The translations under genes were made by a program, and so were the position numbers. This document shows, piece by piece, positions 1 to 8,115 of a stretch of DNA of 64,000 bases; position 1 is the stretch's first letter, and each line of letters opens with the position of its first letter. This DNA is from UBA4660 sp034408895 (lineage in GTDB: Bacteria > Bacteroidota > Bacteroidia > Flavobacteriales_D > Sanyastnellaceae). The stretch is taken from NCBI GenBank assembly GCA_034408895.1, contig JAWXCI010000045.1:62001-126000 (forward strand). Direction: 5' to 3'. The notes under the pieces are model-generated. The model did not search any database and was not told the DNA's origin. It saw nothing but the letters and a program-made list of their open reading frames with translations.

Positions 1-582
1 AGCTTCAAAAAGCTGGATGCAAAAGTTGAATTGATTTCACTGGATGATGGGAAGCAACGTGCCGAGGCTTACAGCGATCCCCGCACTGGAGAATACCTGG
101 TGTGCATTCCGTCCGGAAAAGATTATGCTCTCAATGTGAGCAAGCAGGGTTACCTCTTCCACTCCGAAAATTTTTCTTTGAAAGAATATCTTTCATTGAA
201 GCCCTTCGAGTTGGACGTGGAATTGAAAAAACTTCGTGCCGGTGAAACTGTTGTATTGAACAATGTGTTTTTCGATTCCAACTCTTCCGTGTTAAAACCC
301 GAAAGCAAAGTGGAACTGAACCGTCTTGCCGACTTGCTTAAATCCAATGCCACGGTGAAAATTGAAATTGGAGGACACACCGACAACGTGGGCAGTGATA
401 CTGACAATATGAAATTGAGCGAAGCCCGTGCAAAGTCAGTTGTGGAATTTATAGTTACACAAGGCATTGACGCAAGTCGCCTATCGTCTAAAGGTTATGG
501 AGAAACCACACCACTAGAAAGCAACGATACTGAACGTGGCAGAGCGAAGAACAGGAGAACGGAGATGAAAGTGATGGAATGA
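1..582 (+). CDS. OmpA-domain outer-membrane protein, 5' end missing
   Basis: The reading frame is open to the left edge, so only the last 193 residues are visible. The first ~75 visible residues look like a carboxypeptidase-regulatory-like beta-sandwich (GKQRAEAYSDPRTGEYL region). The last ~105 are an OmpA-like peptidoglycan-binding domain, with FFDSNSSVL, GGHTDNVG and NRRTE carrying the Asp and Arg that bind diaminopimelate. It would sit in the periplasm and tie an outer-membrane component to peptidoglycan. A regulatory-like domain followed by OmpA is the C-terminal order of the T9SS accessory protein PorE, but the TPR and propeller part that would prove this lies outside the window. Sure of the OmpA domain, unsure of the specific role. 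Confidence 0.9.
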   Translation, partial: SFKKLDAKVELISLDDGKQRAEAYSDPRTGEYLVCIPSGKDYALNVSKQGYLFHSENFSLKEYLSLKPFELDVELKKLRAGETVVLNNVFFDSNSSVLKPESKVELNRLADLLKSNATVKIEIGGHTDNVGSDTDNMKLSEARAKSVVEFIVTQGIDASRLSSKGYGETTPLESNDTERGRAKNRRTEMKVME

Positions 583-652
583 GGTGACATGGTGAAGACT
601 TAGGAAATGAACTTGAACCTTCACATCATCACAACGCCACATCATCACAAGT

Positions 653-661
653 TAACTTTCG
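653..661 (+). promoter_or_regulatory. Candidate -7 box of the elaA-like gene
   Basis: TAACTTTCG lies 3 bases before the ATG at 665. It resembles the Bacteroidota -7 box TAnnTTTG with one extra C. A start of transcription about 7 bases downstream would give a leaderless or nearly leaderless mRNA. The same variant occurs before the reductase gene at 40633. Confidence 0.35.
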
Positions 662-664
662 CCC

Positions 665-1114
665 ATGCTTCACTGGCATACATCCGCTTTTCATGACCTC
701 ACTCCAAATGAGTTGTATGAAATTCTTGCACTGCGTATAAGCGTTTTTGTAGTTGAACAAAACTGCTCATACCAGGAAGCCGATGGAAAGGATCAGGAGA
801 GTTACCATCTTTTTGCCAATGATGAAAGCGGTAAGACAGTCGCGTACCTGCGATTGGTTAAGCCCGGAATTTCCTACGATGAATGGTCAATAGGCCGAGT
901 GGTGTCAGATCCAAATGCTCGCATGAAAGGCCTTGGCAAAGAGGTAATGAAACGCGGATTGGAATGGATACACACCCACCACGGAAAATTGCCGGTGCGT
1001 ATTTCAGCACAGCTTTACTTAAAAATGTTTTACGAGGATTTTGGATTTGTACAGGTAAGCGAATCTTACCTGGAAGATGACATTCCTCACATCGAAATGC
1101 TTTACACTCCATGA
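665..1114 (+). CDS. ElaA-like GNAT family N-acetyltransferase
   Basis: A 149-residue single-domain GNAT acetyltransferase that should transfer an acetyl group from acetyl-CoA to an unknown amine. The N-terminal signature LALRISVFVVEQNC with the following YQEADGKD (residues 21-44) is typical of the ElaA subgroup. The acetyl-CoA pyrophosphate loop is R86-MKGLG around residues 86-91, and the C-terminal FYEDFGF (122-128) is the usual last motif. Length fits the ElaA family. The stop overlaps the start of the DinB-like gene by 4 bases (ATGA), so the two are probably translationally coupled. The substrate cannot be told from sequence. Confidence 0.88.
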   Translation: MLHWHTSAFHDLTPNELYEILALRISVFVVEQNCSYQEADGKDQESYHLFANDESGKTVAYLRLVKPGISYDEWSIGRVVSDPNARMKGLGKEVMKRGLEWIHTHHGKLPVRISAQLYLKMFYEDFGFVQVSESYLEDDIPHIEMLYTP

Positions 1115-1644
1115 ATGAATTATTGATCCCGTACTGGGAAAAACTGGTTGATCAGAAAAACCTCTTCCTTGCAGAACTTGATACATGGCAGGAAGAACAT
1201 CGTCCGATAAAACCCACGGAAGGATGGAGTGCCTTGCAAGTGATGGAGCACATCATGATTGCAGAAGGCGGAACCCTAGCCTACATGAAAAAGAAAACTT
1301 CCAGTGGATGGGAAACACTTGAAATGTCAGGGGAAGAACACAATACAAAAAGCAAGATGGTGAATGAGCGGTTGCAATCACCGGAACGTTATGCCGCACC
1401 ATCGGTGCTGAAAGAACCGCAAGGAAATTTTCCTTTTGAGGGAATGAAAACATTCTGGAACAACCAGCGCAATGACATGATGAATTTCATCAACTCGCTC
1501 ACGCCTGAGTTTTACGACCGCCTCCTTTTCCGCCAGCCGAATGCCGGATTACTCAACCTCTATCAGGCAATGGAGTTCATGACTTACCACATCATGCATC
1601 ACATTCCGCAGTTACAGCGAATCAAGGCCGGGTGGGAAAAGTAA
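1111..1644 (+). CDS. DinB-like metal-dependent protein
   Basis: A 177-residue protein with the four-helix DinB/YfiT layout. The likely metal-binding triad is H47 (MEHIM), H160 and H164 (TYHIMHHIPQL). Proteins of this superfamily include thiol-dependent S-transferases that use bacillithiol or similar thiols; many members have no known substrate. It overlaps the preceding acetyltransferase by 4 bases and the following membrane protein by 13, so all three are probably one transcript. Family assignment is good, the reaction unknown. Confidence 0.82.
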   Translation: MNELLIPYWEKLVDQKNLFLAELDTWQEEHRPIKPTEGWSALQVMEHIMIAEGGTLAYMKKKTSSGWETLEMSGEEHNTKSKMVNERLQSPERYAAPSVLKEPQGNFPFEGMKTFWNNQRNDMMNFINSLTPEFYDRLLFRQPNAGLLNLYQAMEFMTYHIMHHIPQLQRIKAGWEK

Positions 1645-2876
1645 TCAGCTATCAACTGGCCGATAAATTTCATCGTGTACAGATAGCGATGGCTTGCCTG
1701 GTGGCATTTGTTACACCGTTGCACAAAAAGTATGTTCCAATGCTCATTGCGCTTTGGGGAATCAGTGCAATCATTCACGGAATTGCATTCAGGAAATTTT
1801 CTTTCCCGAAAAATCCCTGGCCTCTTGTCTTCATGATGGCGATCTACGGCTTGCATCTTTTAGGGTACTCCTATTCAGAACATCCTGCTGACGCCCTTCG
1901 CGAATTTGAAATCAAGATGAGCTATATGGTTTTTCCAATCATCGGCATTCTCATCAACCAGGTGACGGAAACCAACGTGCGCAGGGTGATGTGGTGGTTT
2001 TGTTACGGCATCATCTTGTTCATGATGATTTCCATTGGTTACGGAATAAAACGAAGTCTCGAATTCGATGACTGGAATTACATCACGTATGGACATCTCG
2101 GCATGGAAATTTTTCATCCCACCTATGCTGCGGTTTACCAATGCTTCGTATTGGGATTTATGATGTTGTCTGCTACCAAAGGTGAGTTTATTTTCGGAAA
2201 CCGAAAACTTCATTATGGAATCATGTTTTTCATTCCGGTTTATGTCAGCCTGCTTGCCTCGAAGGCTGGACTTCTCAGCATACTCATTGTCATTGCCTGG
2301 TGTGCATGGAAGTGGTGGCGGGCACGATCGGGATGGAAATCCATCGCATTGGTTTGCGGAATTCTTTCCGTCATAAGCATTACTTCTGCGCTCATCACTC
2401 CTGCTTCATCGCGAAGAATTTCGAGTGCTGTTGACTCACCCGCTGCCATACGAGCAGACGAAAAAAAGATAGCACATAACAGTACTGAGTTGCGTTGGGT
2501 GGCATGGTCAGCTTCGTGGCAACTACTGAAACAAAATCCCGTGGGAGTGGGAACCGGAGATTCAACGCCTGAACTGGTGAAGGTGTATGACCAGATGGGT
2601 GAAGACTATGCGGCCAAGAAAAACCTGAACTCGCACAATCAGTTTCTACAACTGGGAGTGGAACTGGGTTGGCCTTGTCTCATTGTGCTGGTGATGTTAC
2701 TTCTTCTTTTGATCGTTCATTCAATCAGAAAACGAAATCACCTTGCACAACTTTTCCTGTTGTTGTGCATTTTCAATTTCCTCTTTGAGTCTTTCCTGGA
2801 AGTGCAATCAGGCATCGTGTTCTTCTGTTTTTGGGCAATGTTGTTCGTGAAGCAGGCAGATGCGGAGACATTGTGA
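1632..2876 (+). CDS. O-antigen ligase/polymerase-like membrane protein
   Basis: A 414-residue polytopic inner-membrane protein with about ten hydrophobic segments and one large periplasmic loop near the C terminus. The loop contains R-W-V-A-W and H335 in NSHNQFLQLGVELG, the HN-x-[FY]-L motif typical of Wzy/WaaL-type glycan ligases and polymerases. These move polysaccharide or oligosaccharide chains from undecaprenyl carriers to lipid A or protein. Start used is GTG at 1632, overlapping the DinB-like gene; an ATG at 1689 is an alternative that would remove 19 residues. No glycosyltransferase cluster surrounds it, so its acceptor is unknown. Confidence 0.82.
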   Translation: MGKVISYQLADKFHRVQIAMACLVAFVTPLHKKYVPMLIALWGISAIIHGIAFRKFSFPKNPWPLVFMMAIYGLHLLGYSYSEHPADALREFEIKMSYMVFPIIGILINQVTETNVRRVMWWFCYGIILFMMISIGYGIKRSLEFDDWNYITYGHLGMEIFHPTYAAVYQCFVLGFMMLSATKGEFIFGNRKLHYGIMFFIPVYVSLLASKAGLLSILIVIAWCAWKWWRARSGWKSIALVCGILSVISITSALITPASSRRISSAVDSPAAIRADEKKIAHNSTELRWVAWSASWQLLKQNPVGVGTGDSTPELVKVYDQMGEDYAAKKNLNSHNQFLQLGVELGWPCLIVLVMLLLLLIVHSIRKRNHLAQLFLLLCIFNFLFESFLEVQSGIVFFCFWAMLFVKQADAETL

Positions 2877-2896
2877 TTTCGTGAATTCAATCGCCC

Positions 2897-4546
2897 CTAC
2901 GCATTCTCTTCCACCATTCCAGCCTTCACCTTAAGGTCGTGATATTTTTTTGCAGCTTTTACAAATGCTACAAATAGTGGATGCGGGTTCATTACCGTGC
3001 TGTGGTACTCCGGGTGAAATTGTGTTGCGACAAACCACGGATGATTTTCAAGCTCGATAATTTCCACCAGCCCACTCTCCGGATTTATACCTACGCAGTG
3101 GTAACCGTGTTTCTCAAAATCCTCACGATAATCGTTATTGAATTCGAAACGGTGACGATGACGTTCTTCAACTGCTTCAGTCCCGTAGGCCTTAAATGTT
3201 TTACTGTTCGGATCAATGTTGCAGCGATATGCACCCAGTCTCATAGTTCCGCCCTTGTTCACAATTGATTTCTGTTCGGCCATTAGACAGATGACAGGAT
3301 GCGTGGTATATTCCTTCATCTCGGTGGAGTGAGCGTCTTCAAACCTTAGGACATTTCTTGCGAACTCCACGGTTGCCATTTGCATCCCCAGGCAAATTCC
3401 GAAGAAGGGGATATTGTTTTCGCGAGCGTGTTTGATAGCTTCAAGTTTTCCATCCATGCCACGTGAACCAAAACCGGGAGCCACAAGAACTCCATCCACC
3501 CCAACAAGTTTTTCAATTGCATTTTTCGGATTCAGTTCCTCAGAATGAATCCAGCGGATGTTCACTGCCACTTCATTAGCTGCACCAGCATGGTTAAATG
3601 ATTCCGCTATAGACTTGTAGGAATCTTTCAGTTCCACGTACTTGCCGATGAGTGCGATCGTTACGAAGCCTTTCGGATTTTTATATCGCTCAAGAAAGTC
3701 GGTCCACTTTTTAAGGTCGGGTTTCTTTTTTGATTTTACATGAAGTTTTTCCAACACCACTTCATCCAGTTTTTCTTCGAGCATCATCATAGGAACATCA
3801 TAGATGGTTACAGCATCAATGCTCTGGATAACAGCGTTGGGTGTCACGTTACAAAACTTCGCAATCTTGTTGCGGATTGCTGGTGAAAGTTCATGCTCGG
3901 TGCGGCAAACAAGAATGTCGGGCTGCACTCCGTTTTCCAGCAACATCTTCACTGAATGCTGTGTGGGCTTTGTTTTCAATTCGCCCGCAGCGCTCAGGTA
4001 AGGAATAAGAGTAAGATGAATCACGATGCAGTCATCTTCTTTTTCCCATTTCATCTGTCGTACAGCTTCGATGTAGGGAAGCGATTCGATGTCGCCTACG
4101 GTGCCACCAATTTCTGTGATGACAAAATCAAAATCGCTCTTCGAACCAAGAATGTGAATGCACCTTTTTATTTCATCGGTGATGTGAGGAATGATTTGCA
4201 CCGTCTTTCCCAGGTACTCTCCACGCCTTTCTTTTTCAATCACGCTCTGGTAGATGCGACCTGTCGTGATGTTGTTTGCCTGTGATGTGGGCACGTTCAG
4301 GAATCTTTCGTAGTGTCCCAGATCGAGATCAGTTTCTGCTCCGTCTTCGGTCACATAACACTCACCGTGTTCATAAGGATTAAGTGTGCCCGGATCCACA
4401 TTGATGTACGGATCAAGTTTCTGGATAGTCACCCGGAAGCCGCGCGACTGAAGAAGTTTAGCAAGTGAAGCTGAGATGATTCCCTTTCCCAGGGAACTTG
4501 TTACGCCACCGGTAACGAAGATATATTTTGTGTTTTCAGAGGACAT
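2897..4546 (-). CDS. pyrG: CTP synthase
   Basis: CTP synthase makes CTP from UTP, ATP and glutamine in the cytoplasm. The 549-residue product has the N-terminal synthetase domain (YIFVTGGVTSSLGKGI with its P-loop, then GTLNPYEHGECYVT) and a C-terminal class I glutamine amidotransferase domain with nucleophile C385 in GICLGMQ and H511/E513 in QFHPEYH. The length is normal. ATG at 4546 was chosen because homologues begin close to the FVTGG motif; ATG at 4558 is possible. A TAGTTTTG box at 4571-4578 lies just upstream. It converges with the O-antigen-ligase-like gene, 20 bases apart. Confidence 0.97.
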   Translation of the reverse strand: MSSENTKYIFVTGGVTSSLGKGIISASLAKLLQSRGFRVTIQKLDPYINVDPGTLNPYEHGECYVTEDGAETDLDLGHYERFLNVPTSQANNITTGRIYQSVIEKERRGEYLGKTVQIIPHITDEIKRCIHILGSKSDFDFVITEIGGTVGDIESLPYIEAVRQMKWEKEDDCIVIHLTLIPYLSAAGELKTKPTQHSVKMLLENGVQPDILVCRTEHELSPAIRNKIAKFCNVTPNAVIQSIDAVTIYDVPMMMLEEKLDEVVLEKLHVKSKKKPDLKKWTDFLERYKNPKGFVTIALIGKYVELKDSYKSIAESFNHAGAANEVAVNIRWIHSEELNPKNAIEKLVGVDGVLVAPGFGSRGMDGKLEAIKHARENNIPFFGICLGMQMATVEFARNVLRFEDAHSTEMKEYTTHPVICLMAEQKSIVNKGGTMRLGAYRCNIDPNSKTFKAYGTEAVEERHRHRFEFNNDYREDFEKHGYHCVGINPESGLVEIIELENHPWFVATQFHPEYHSTVMNPHPLFVAFVKAAKKYHDLKVKAGMVEENA

Positions 4547-4570
4547 ACCCGCAATCATGGTTACGGGGAG

Positions 4571-4578
4571 CAAAACTA
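4571..4578 (-). promoter_or_regulatory. Candidate -7 box of pyrG
   Basis: TAGTTTTG on the minus strand is an exact match to TAnnTTTG and ends 24 bases before the chosen pyrG ATG. The -33 element is not clear. Confidence 0.4.
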
Positions 4579-4626
4579 ACGCAATGGTGAAGCGAGGGAG
4601 GAGCTAGTTTTCAACGGAACGCAGAA

Positions 4627-5736
4627 TTACTCCTCCGTCAAATCTCGGGTCAGGCTCTTCACCACTTTGAATTCAGCAAAGAACTCGCGGGCGATAACCC
4701 GAAGAATGGTATATGCCGGAATTGCGAGCACCATTCCAAGGATGCCTCCTATAGTTCCTGCAGCAAGCACCACAATAAAGATTTCGAGTGGATGTGCTTT
4801 CACACTTCCTCCCACTACAAGAGGCTGAATAACAAATCCATCTATTTGTTGTGCGACAATAAAAATGAGTCCGACTTTTAAGAGAAGCGGAATCAACTGG
4901 GTATTCATGTCAAGATGAAGCGAGGTAGTGAACGCAACCAGTATTCCAAAAGCTCCCGCCATCAGTGGGCCGATATATGGAATTACGTTCACTACTCCAG
5001 CGAATAGTCCAATGAGCAATGCATTCTTCACTCCAAGAATGTAAAGCCCGAGGCCAACCATCAAGGCCATCAAGATGCTTTGAATTGCGATGCCAATAAA
5101 AAACTTTCGCAGGAGTTTGTGCGTGTGTTCCATAATGTTCTTCATCGCCTCCATTTTTTTTTCGGGTGTAAGGGTGAAAACAATGCGCGTGAAAAGAAAC
5201 CCATCTTTCAGGAAGAAGAAGGTCATAAATAGGATGGCGAAAGTTGCGATGAGAATGGAACCAATCACACCAAAGACATTATTGAAAAAGGATTGGAGCC
5301 AGGAGAATGAAAGCAAATCCTGCGCGCTCGCCACAAGGTATTCGGTCATGCTTGTGTCATCAAAATTCTCGTTCACACTACTGAAGGTGTCGCTGATTTT
5401 AGCGAGTTGTTCCTCCAGTCGTTCTGCAACTACAGCAGGATTCACTTCGGAAAGAATCCTCACTTCTTCAGCAACCAAAGGGGCGAACAATTTCACTAGC
5501 AAGTACAACACACCCAAGAAGACACCAAGTGTGATACACGCCCTCAACCATGAAGGCATTATCCACCCCCGAATCCTGATTTTGTGAAGCAAATCCATCA
5601 GCGGGGCGCCCATGAATGAGATGACTATGGCAACAAGCGCATAACCAATAATCGCCCTGAAAAACCAAATGAGATAGACTGCAATTACAACACCTGCAAT
5701 AGTGAAAATGATTTTCCAGTTTTGATTGAGTTTCAC
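4627..5736 (-). CDS. AI-2E family transporter (permease)
   Basis: A 369-residue inner-membrane protein with the AI-2E (PerM/YdiK/TqsA) layout: two or three N-terminal membrane helices, a ~110-residue soluble segment (residues ~75-150), then five or more helices. The conserved NVIPYIGPLMAG and the IDGFVIQPLVVGGSV stretch mark the family. Members have been linked to autoinducer-2 export and to Na+/H+ or other small-ion antiport, and the substrate here is open. It overlaps the upstream sixA-like gene by 4 bases, so the two are probably cotranscribed. Confidence 0.92.
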   Translation of the reverse strand: MKLNQNWKIIFTIAGVVIAVYLIWFFRAIIGYALVAIVISFMGAPLMDLLHKIRIRGWIMPSWLRACITLGVFLGVLYLLVKLFAPLVAEEVRILSEVNPAVVAERLEEQLAKISDTFSSVNENFDDTSMTEYLVASAQDLLSFSWLQSFFNNVFGVIGSILIATFAILFMTFFFLKDGFLFTRIVFTLTPEKKMEAMKNIMEHTHKLLRKFFIGIAIQSILMALMVGLGLYILGVKNALLIGLFAGVVNVIPYIGPLMAGAFGILVAFTTSLHLDMNTQLIPLLLKVGLIFIVAQQIDGFVIQPLVVGGSVKAHPLEIFIVVLAAGTIGGILGMVLAIPAYTILRVIAREFFAEFKVVKSLTRDLTEE

Positions 5737-6230
5737 TTAGGGAAATGGTTTTTGGGATAGTCAAAACTAACGAGTGTGCCTGCGCCCTCGCCTGCTTCCT
5801 TCCATGAAGTAATGTCCATTTCGATGTGGACAATACTGCAAGTGGGCATCTCGATGATTTCATTATTCAGGTAAGTGGCGAGTTGTGAGAATCCGGGATT
5901 ATGCCCGAACATCATCATGTTGTCCAAACCATCCGGCAGATGGTTTACAACGTTGAGCAATTGCATCAGGCTGGCATCGTAGATTTTTTCATCCGTCCTG
6001 AACCTCTCATCCTTTAACTGCAAGGCTTTCTGAAAATATCTTGCGGTAGTAAGTGCGCGATTGGCCGGTGAGGAAACAATGAGTTGTGCATCCGGGTGTT
6101 CAGCAGCGAAACGTGCGGCCATAAAAGGGGCATCGCGCATTCCGCGCTCATTCAGCGGGCGTTCAAAATCGGTGAGCTTAGGATTGTCGCGGCTCGACTT
6201 GGCATGGCGGACAAGGAACAATGTTTTCAT
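5733..6230 (-). CDS. sixA: SixA-like histidine phosphatase
   Basis: A 165-residue cytoplasmic phosphatase of the histidine phosphatase (phosphoglycerate mutase-like) superfamily. The catalytic motif is LVRHAKSS with R8 and H9; other phosphate-pocket residues are R58 (SSPANRA) and H110 (MFGHNPG). SixA in enterobacteria removes phosphate from phosphohistidine; the target here is unknown. ATG at 6230 was chosen because homologues start right at the catalytic strand; an upstream extension would read through the hairpin element at 6257-6327. It overlaps the permease gene by 4 bases. Confidence 0.9.
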   Translation of the reverse strand: MKTLFLVRHAKSSRDNPKLTDFERPLNERGMRDAPFMAARFAAEHPDAQLIVSSPANRALTTARYFQKALQLKDERFRTDEKIYDASLMQLLNVVNHLPDGLDNMMMFGHNPGFSQLATYLNNEIIEMPTCSIVHIEMDITSWKEAGEGAGTLVSFDYPKNHFPK

Positions 6231-6256
6231 GGCTGCAAGAATATGAAACGGCAACA

Positions 6257-6327
6257 GCCCATCCCTTCCAAAAGGGAAGGGAACCATGCACGCATTCGTA
6301 TGCCCTTCCCTTTTGGAAGGGATGGGC
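6257..6327. repeat. Near-perfect 25-bp inverted repeat, REP/MITE-like
   Basis: Two arms of 25 bases (6257-6281 and 6303-6327) are perfect reverse complements, separated by 21 bases. Each arm also folds on itself (CCCTTCC, short loop, GGAAGGG). It lies between the divergent sixA-like and di-haem genes. The T-run expected of a terminator is missing. It resembles the small repeated palindromes scattered between genes in Bacteroidota. Confidence 0.8.
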
Positions 6328-6386
6328 CTCTGCCCTGGCGTTCTGTGGTTTTGTGGTTTCGATACCATGAGATTCTAGAACTAATG

Positions 6387-6402
6387 TTTAGACATGTCTA
6401 AA
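6387..6402. promoter_or_regulatory. Perfect 16-bp palindrome, likely operator for the DtxR/MntR-type regulator
   Basis: TTTAGACATGTCTAAA is a perfect palindrome 59 bases before the start of the di-haem gene, the first gene of a run that ends with a DtxR-type regulator and a ZIP transporter. The TTTAG..CTAAA ends resemble known operators of DtxR/MntR/SirR proteins. No second copy was noticed. Binding is inferred, not shown. Confidence 0.55.
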
Positions 6403-6460
6403 AATATATTTTGCCAATTAAAGAATTTGAATCATACTTGCACCCTCAATTGAAGTACTC

Positions 6461-7684
6461 ATGAATTCACTCAAAAAGCATTGGCTGGTTTTTGCAACTG
6501 TTGTTATTGCACTTTATTCCTGCGAGAAGCTTATGCCTCCGCTGCCCAGTGACAACGAATTGTTGGATGGTCCGCTTGCAGGACTGACAGCTGAACAAAA
6601 TACCATTTTCCTCAACGGGGACATTGCATTTAATGATGAAGTGTTCACGCCCTCCAATGGGTTAGGACCATTGTTCGTTGCCACTTCGTGTGGTGCCTGC
6701 CATGCTGGAGATGGGAAAGGACATCCTTTCAGCACGCTTACGCGGTACGGTCAAGTGGATGAAACCGGAAACGACTTTCTCGATGTAGGCGGACCACAAT
6801 TACAGAATCATGCGATACCAGGTTTTTCTCCTGAAACAATGCCTCCGGGTATTGGCCATTCGAAATTCACTCCACCTGCCAACACAGGTTTAGGTTTTTT
6901 GGAAGCAGTGACAGACGCGCATCTTATTTCACTGCAAGACCCCTTTGATTTGGATGGTGATGGAATATCCGGAGTGGTGAACTGGATTTCACTTCCCGAT
7001 TTTGTTTCATCTGGTGACGGAAGTATTGCACAAAATGAAAAACACATCGGGCGGTTCGGGAAGAAGGCCGCGGCATTTAACCTCCTTCATCAAACCGTGA
7101 ATGCATATATTCAGGACATGGGCATCACTTCCGATTTTGTAATGCAGGATTTGTTTCACTTTAACAATGGTGCTTTTGCAACCGACAACATTGCCGACCC
7201 TGAAGTGCCTGCCGCCACAGTGAACAACGTAGTGTTCTACTTGCAAACCCTTCGCGAACCATCAAGAAGAAATGAAGATGACCTGGATGTACTTGCCGGA
7301 AAAAACATTTTTGATGGACTCAATTGCAACGGCTGTCACCTCTCCGAAATGCAAACTGGTTTCTCTCCCATTGAGCCACTTTCTTACCAGGTATTTTATC
7401 CATATACCGATCTGTTGATGCACGACATGGGCAGTGAATTGGATGATGGTTACACTGAAGGTAGTGCACTGACATCTGAGTGGCGCACACCTCCACTTTG
7501 GGGATTAGGGCTTTCGGAAATATCGCAGGGTGGTGAGTATTTCCTGATGCACGATGGCCGCGCCCACAGCATTGAAGAGGCAATACTGATGCACGGAGGC
7601 GAAGCAACACAAGTCCGTGAAGAATTTAAATCATTGAGCGCAGGTGACAAAGACAAACTCATTCTTTTTCTTGAGTCACTCTGA
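6461..7684 (+). CDS. Di-haem c-type cytochrome lipoprotein (DUF1111-like)
   Basis: A 407-residue exported protein. The N terminus is a lipoprotein signal with cysteine C21 (ALYSC). Two c-type haem sites are visible: C77-GAC-H81 and C289-NGC-H293. The arrangement and the WRTPPLWGLGLSE and FLMHDGRA motifs fit the DUF1111 'di-haem oxidoreductase' family, related to bacterial cytochrome c peroxidases. In Bacteroidota such proteins often neighbour imelysin-type iron proteins. It should act at the outer leaflet of a periplasm-facing membrane. It is 2 bases from the Rieske gene, so the two are likely cotranscribed and may exchange electrons. The oxidised or reduced substrate is unknown. Confidence 0.88.
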   Translation: MNSLKKHWLVFATVVIALYSCEKLMPPLPSDNELLDGPLAGLTAEQNTIFLNGDIAFNDEVFTPSNGLGPLFVATSCGACHAGDGKGHPFSTLTRYGQVDETGNDFLDVGGPQLQNHAIPGFSPETMPPGIGHSKFTPPANTGLGFLEAVTDAHLISLQDPFDLDGDGISGVVNWISLPDFVSSGDGSIAQNEKHIGRFGKKAAAFNLLHQTVNAYIQDMGITSDFVMQDLFHFNNGAFATDNIADPEVPAATVNNVVFYLQTLREPSRRNEDDLDVLAGKNIFDGLNCNGCHLSEMQTGFSPIEPLSYQVFYPYTDLLMHDMGSELDDGYTEGSALTSEWRTPPLWGLGLSEISQGGEYFLMHDGRAHSIEEAILMHGGEATQVREEFKSLSAGDKDKLILFLESL

Positions 7685-7686
7685 GT

Positions 7687-8115
7687 ATGGAGCGAATTAA
7701 ATTCATCAGGAACTGTGGGGCTGTGTGCGCAGGTGCATTCATCTTGCCTGCACTTCTGCAAAGCTGCGCAGGTATGCATTATGCAGTTTTTACAGAAGAG
7801 GGTAAAACAATCCGCGTCAGCAAATCAGAGTTCTTATCTGAGAAAGGCTCTCCTCGAAAATTCGTAGCGGTGCGCATCACACAATCAGAATTTCCGATTG
7901 TGCTTTACAAAGTTTCAGAAAATGAATTTGTGGCACTCAGCACCGAGTGCTCTCATAACAGTTGTGAAGTGCGGCCTTACGATACATTGCTTGTGTGCCC
8001 ATGCCACGGCAGCGAATTTTCCACAACAGGCAAAGTGCAAAGTCCACCTGCCGACAGCGACCTCAAACAATTCAAAACATCAACCGACAGTGAATACATC
8101 ACCATTCAACTATAA
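7687..8115 (+). CDS. Rieske [2Fe-2S] lipoprotein
   Basis: A 142-residue exported protein with a Rieske iron-sulfur domain. Cluster ligands are C88-S-H90 and C104-PC-H107, followed by the usual GSEFSTTGKV loop. The N terminus (RIKFIRNCGAV... LLQSC27) reads as a lipoprotein signal, so it is probably anchored by lipid rather than by the membrane helix of a cytochrome bc1 Rieske subunit. It begins 2 bases after the di-haem gene. No cytochrome b is nearby, which argues against a bc1 complex and for a small redox pair with the di-haem protein. Confidence 0.92.
   Translation: MERIKFIRNCGAVCAGAFILPALLQSCAGMHYAVFTEEGKTIRVSKSEFLSEKGSPRKFVAVRITQSEFPIVLYKVSENEFVALSTECSHNSCEVRPYDTLLVCPCHGSEFSTTGKVQSPPADSDLKQFKTSTDSEYITIQL

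Noticed and set aside
5090..5587. Plus-strand frame over the AI-2E transporter
   Set aside because: The minus-strand frame carries the clear transporter sequence; the plus frame lacks any motif.
6231..6368. Upstream extension of the sixA-like gene
   Set aside because: It would translate the inverted-repeat element, and homologues begin at the LVRHA strand.
7898..8089. Longer N terminus for the barrel protein inside the Rieske gene
   Set aside because: The signal peptide begins only near the chosen GTG and the upstream part is an out-of-frame translation of the Rieske gene.
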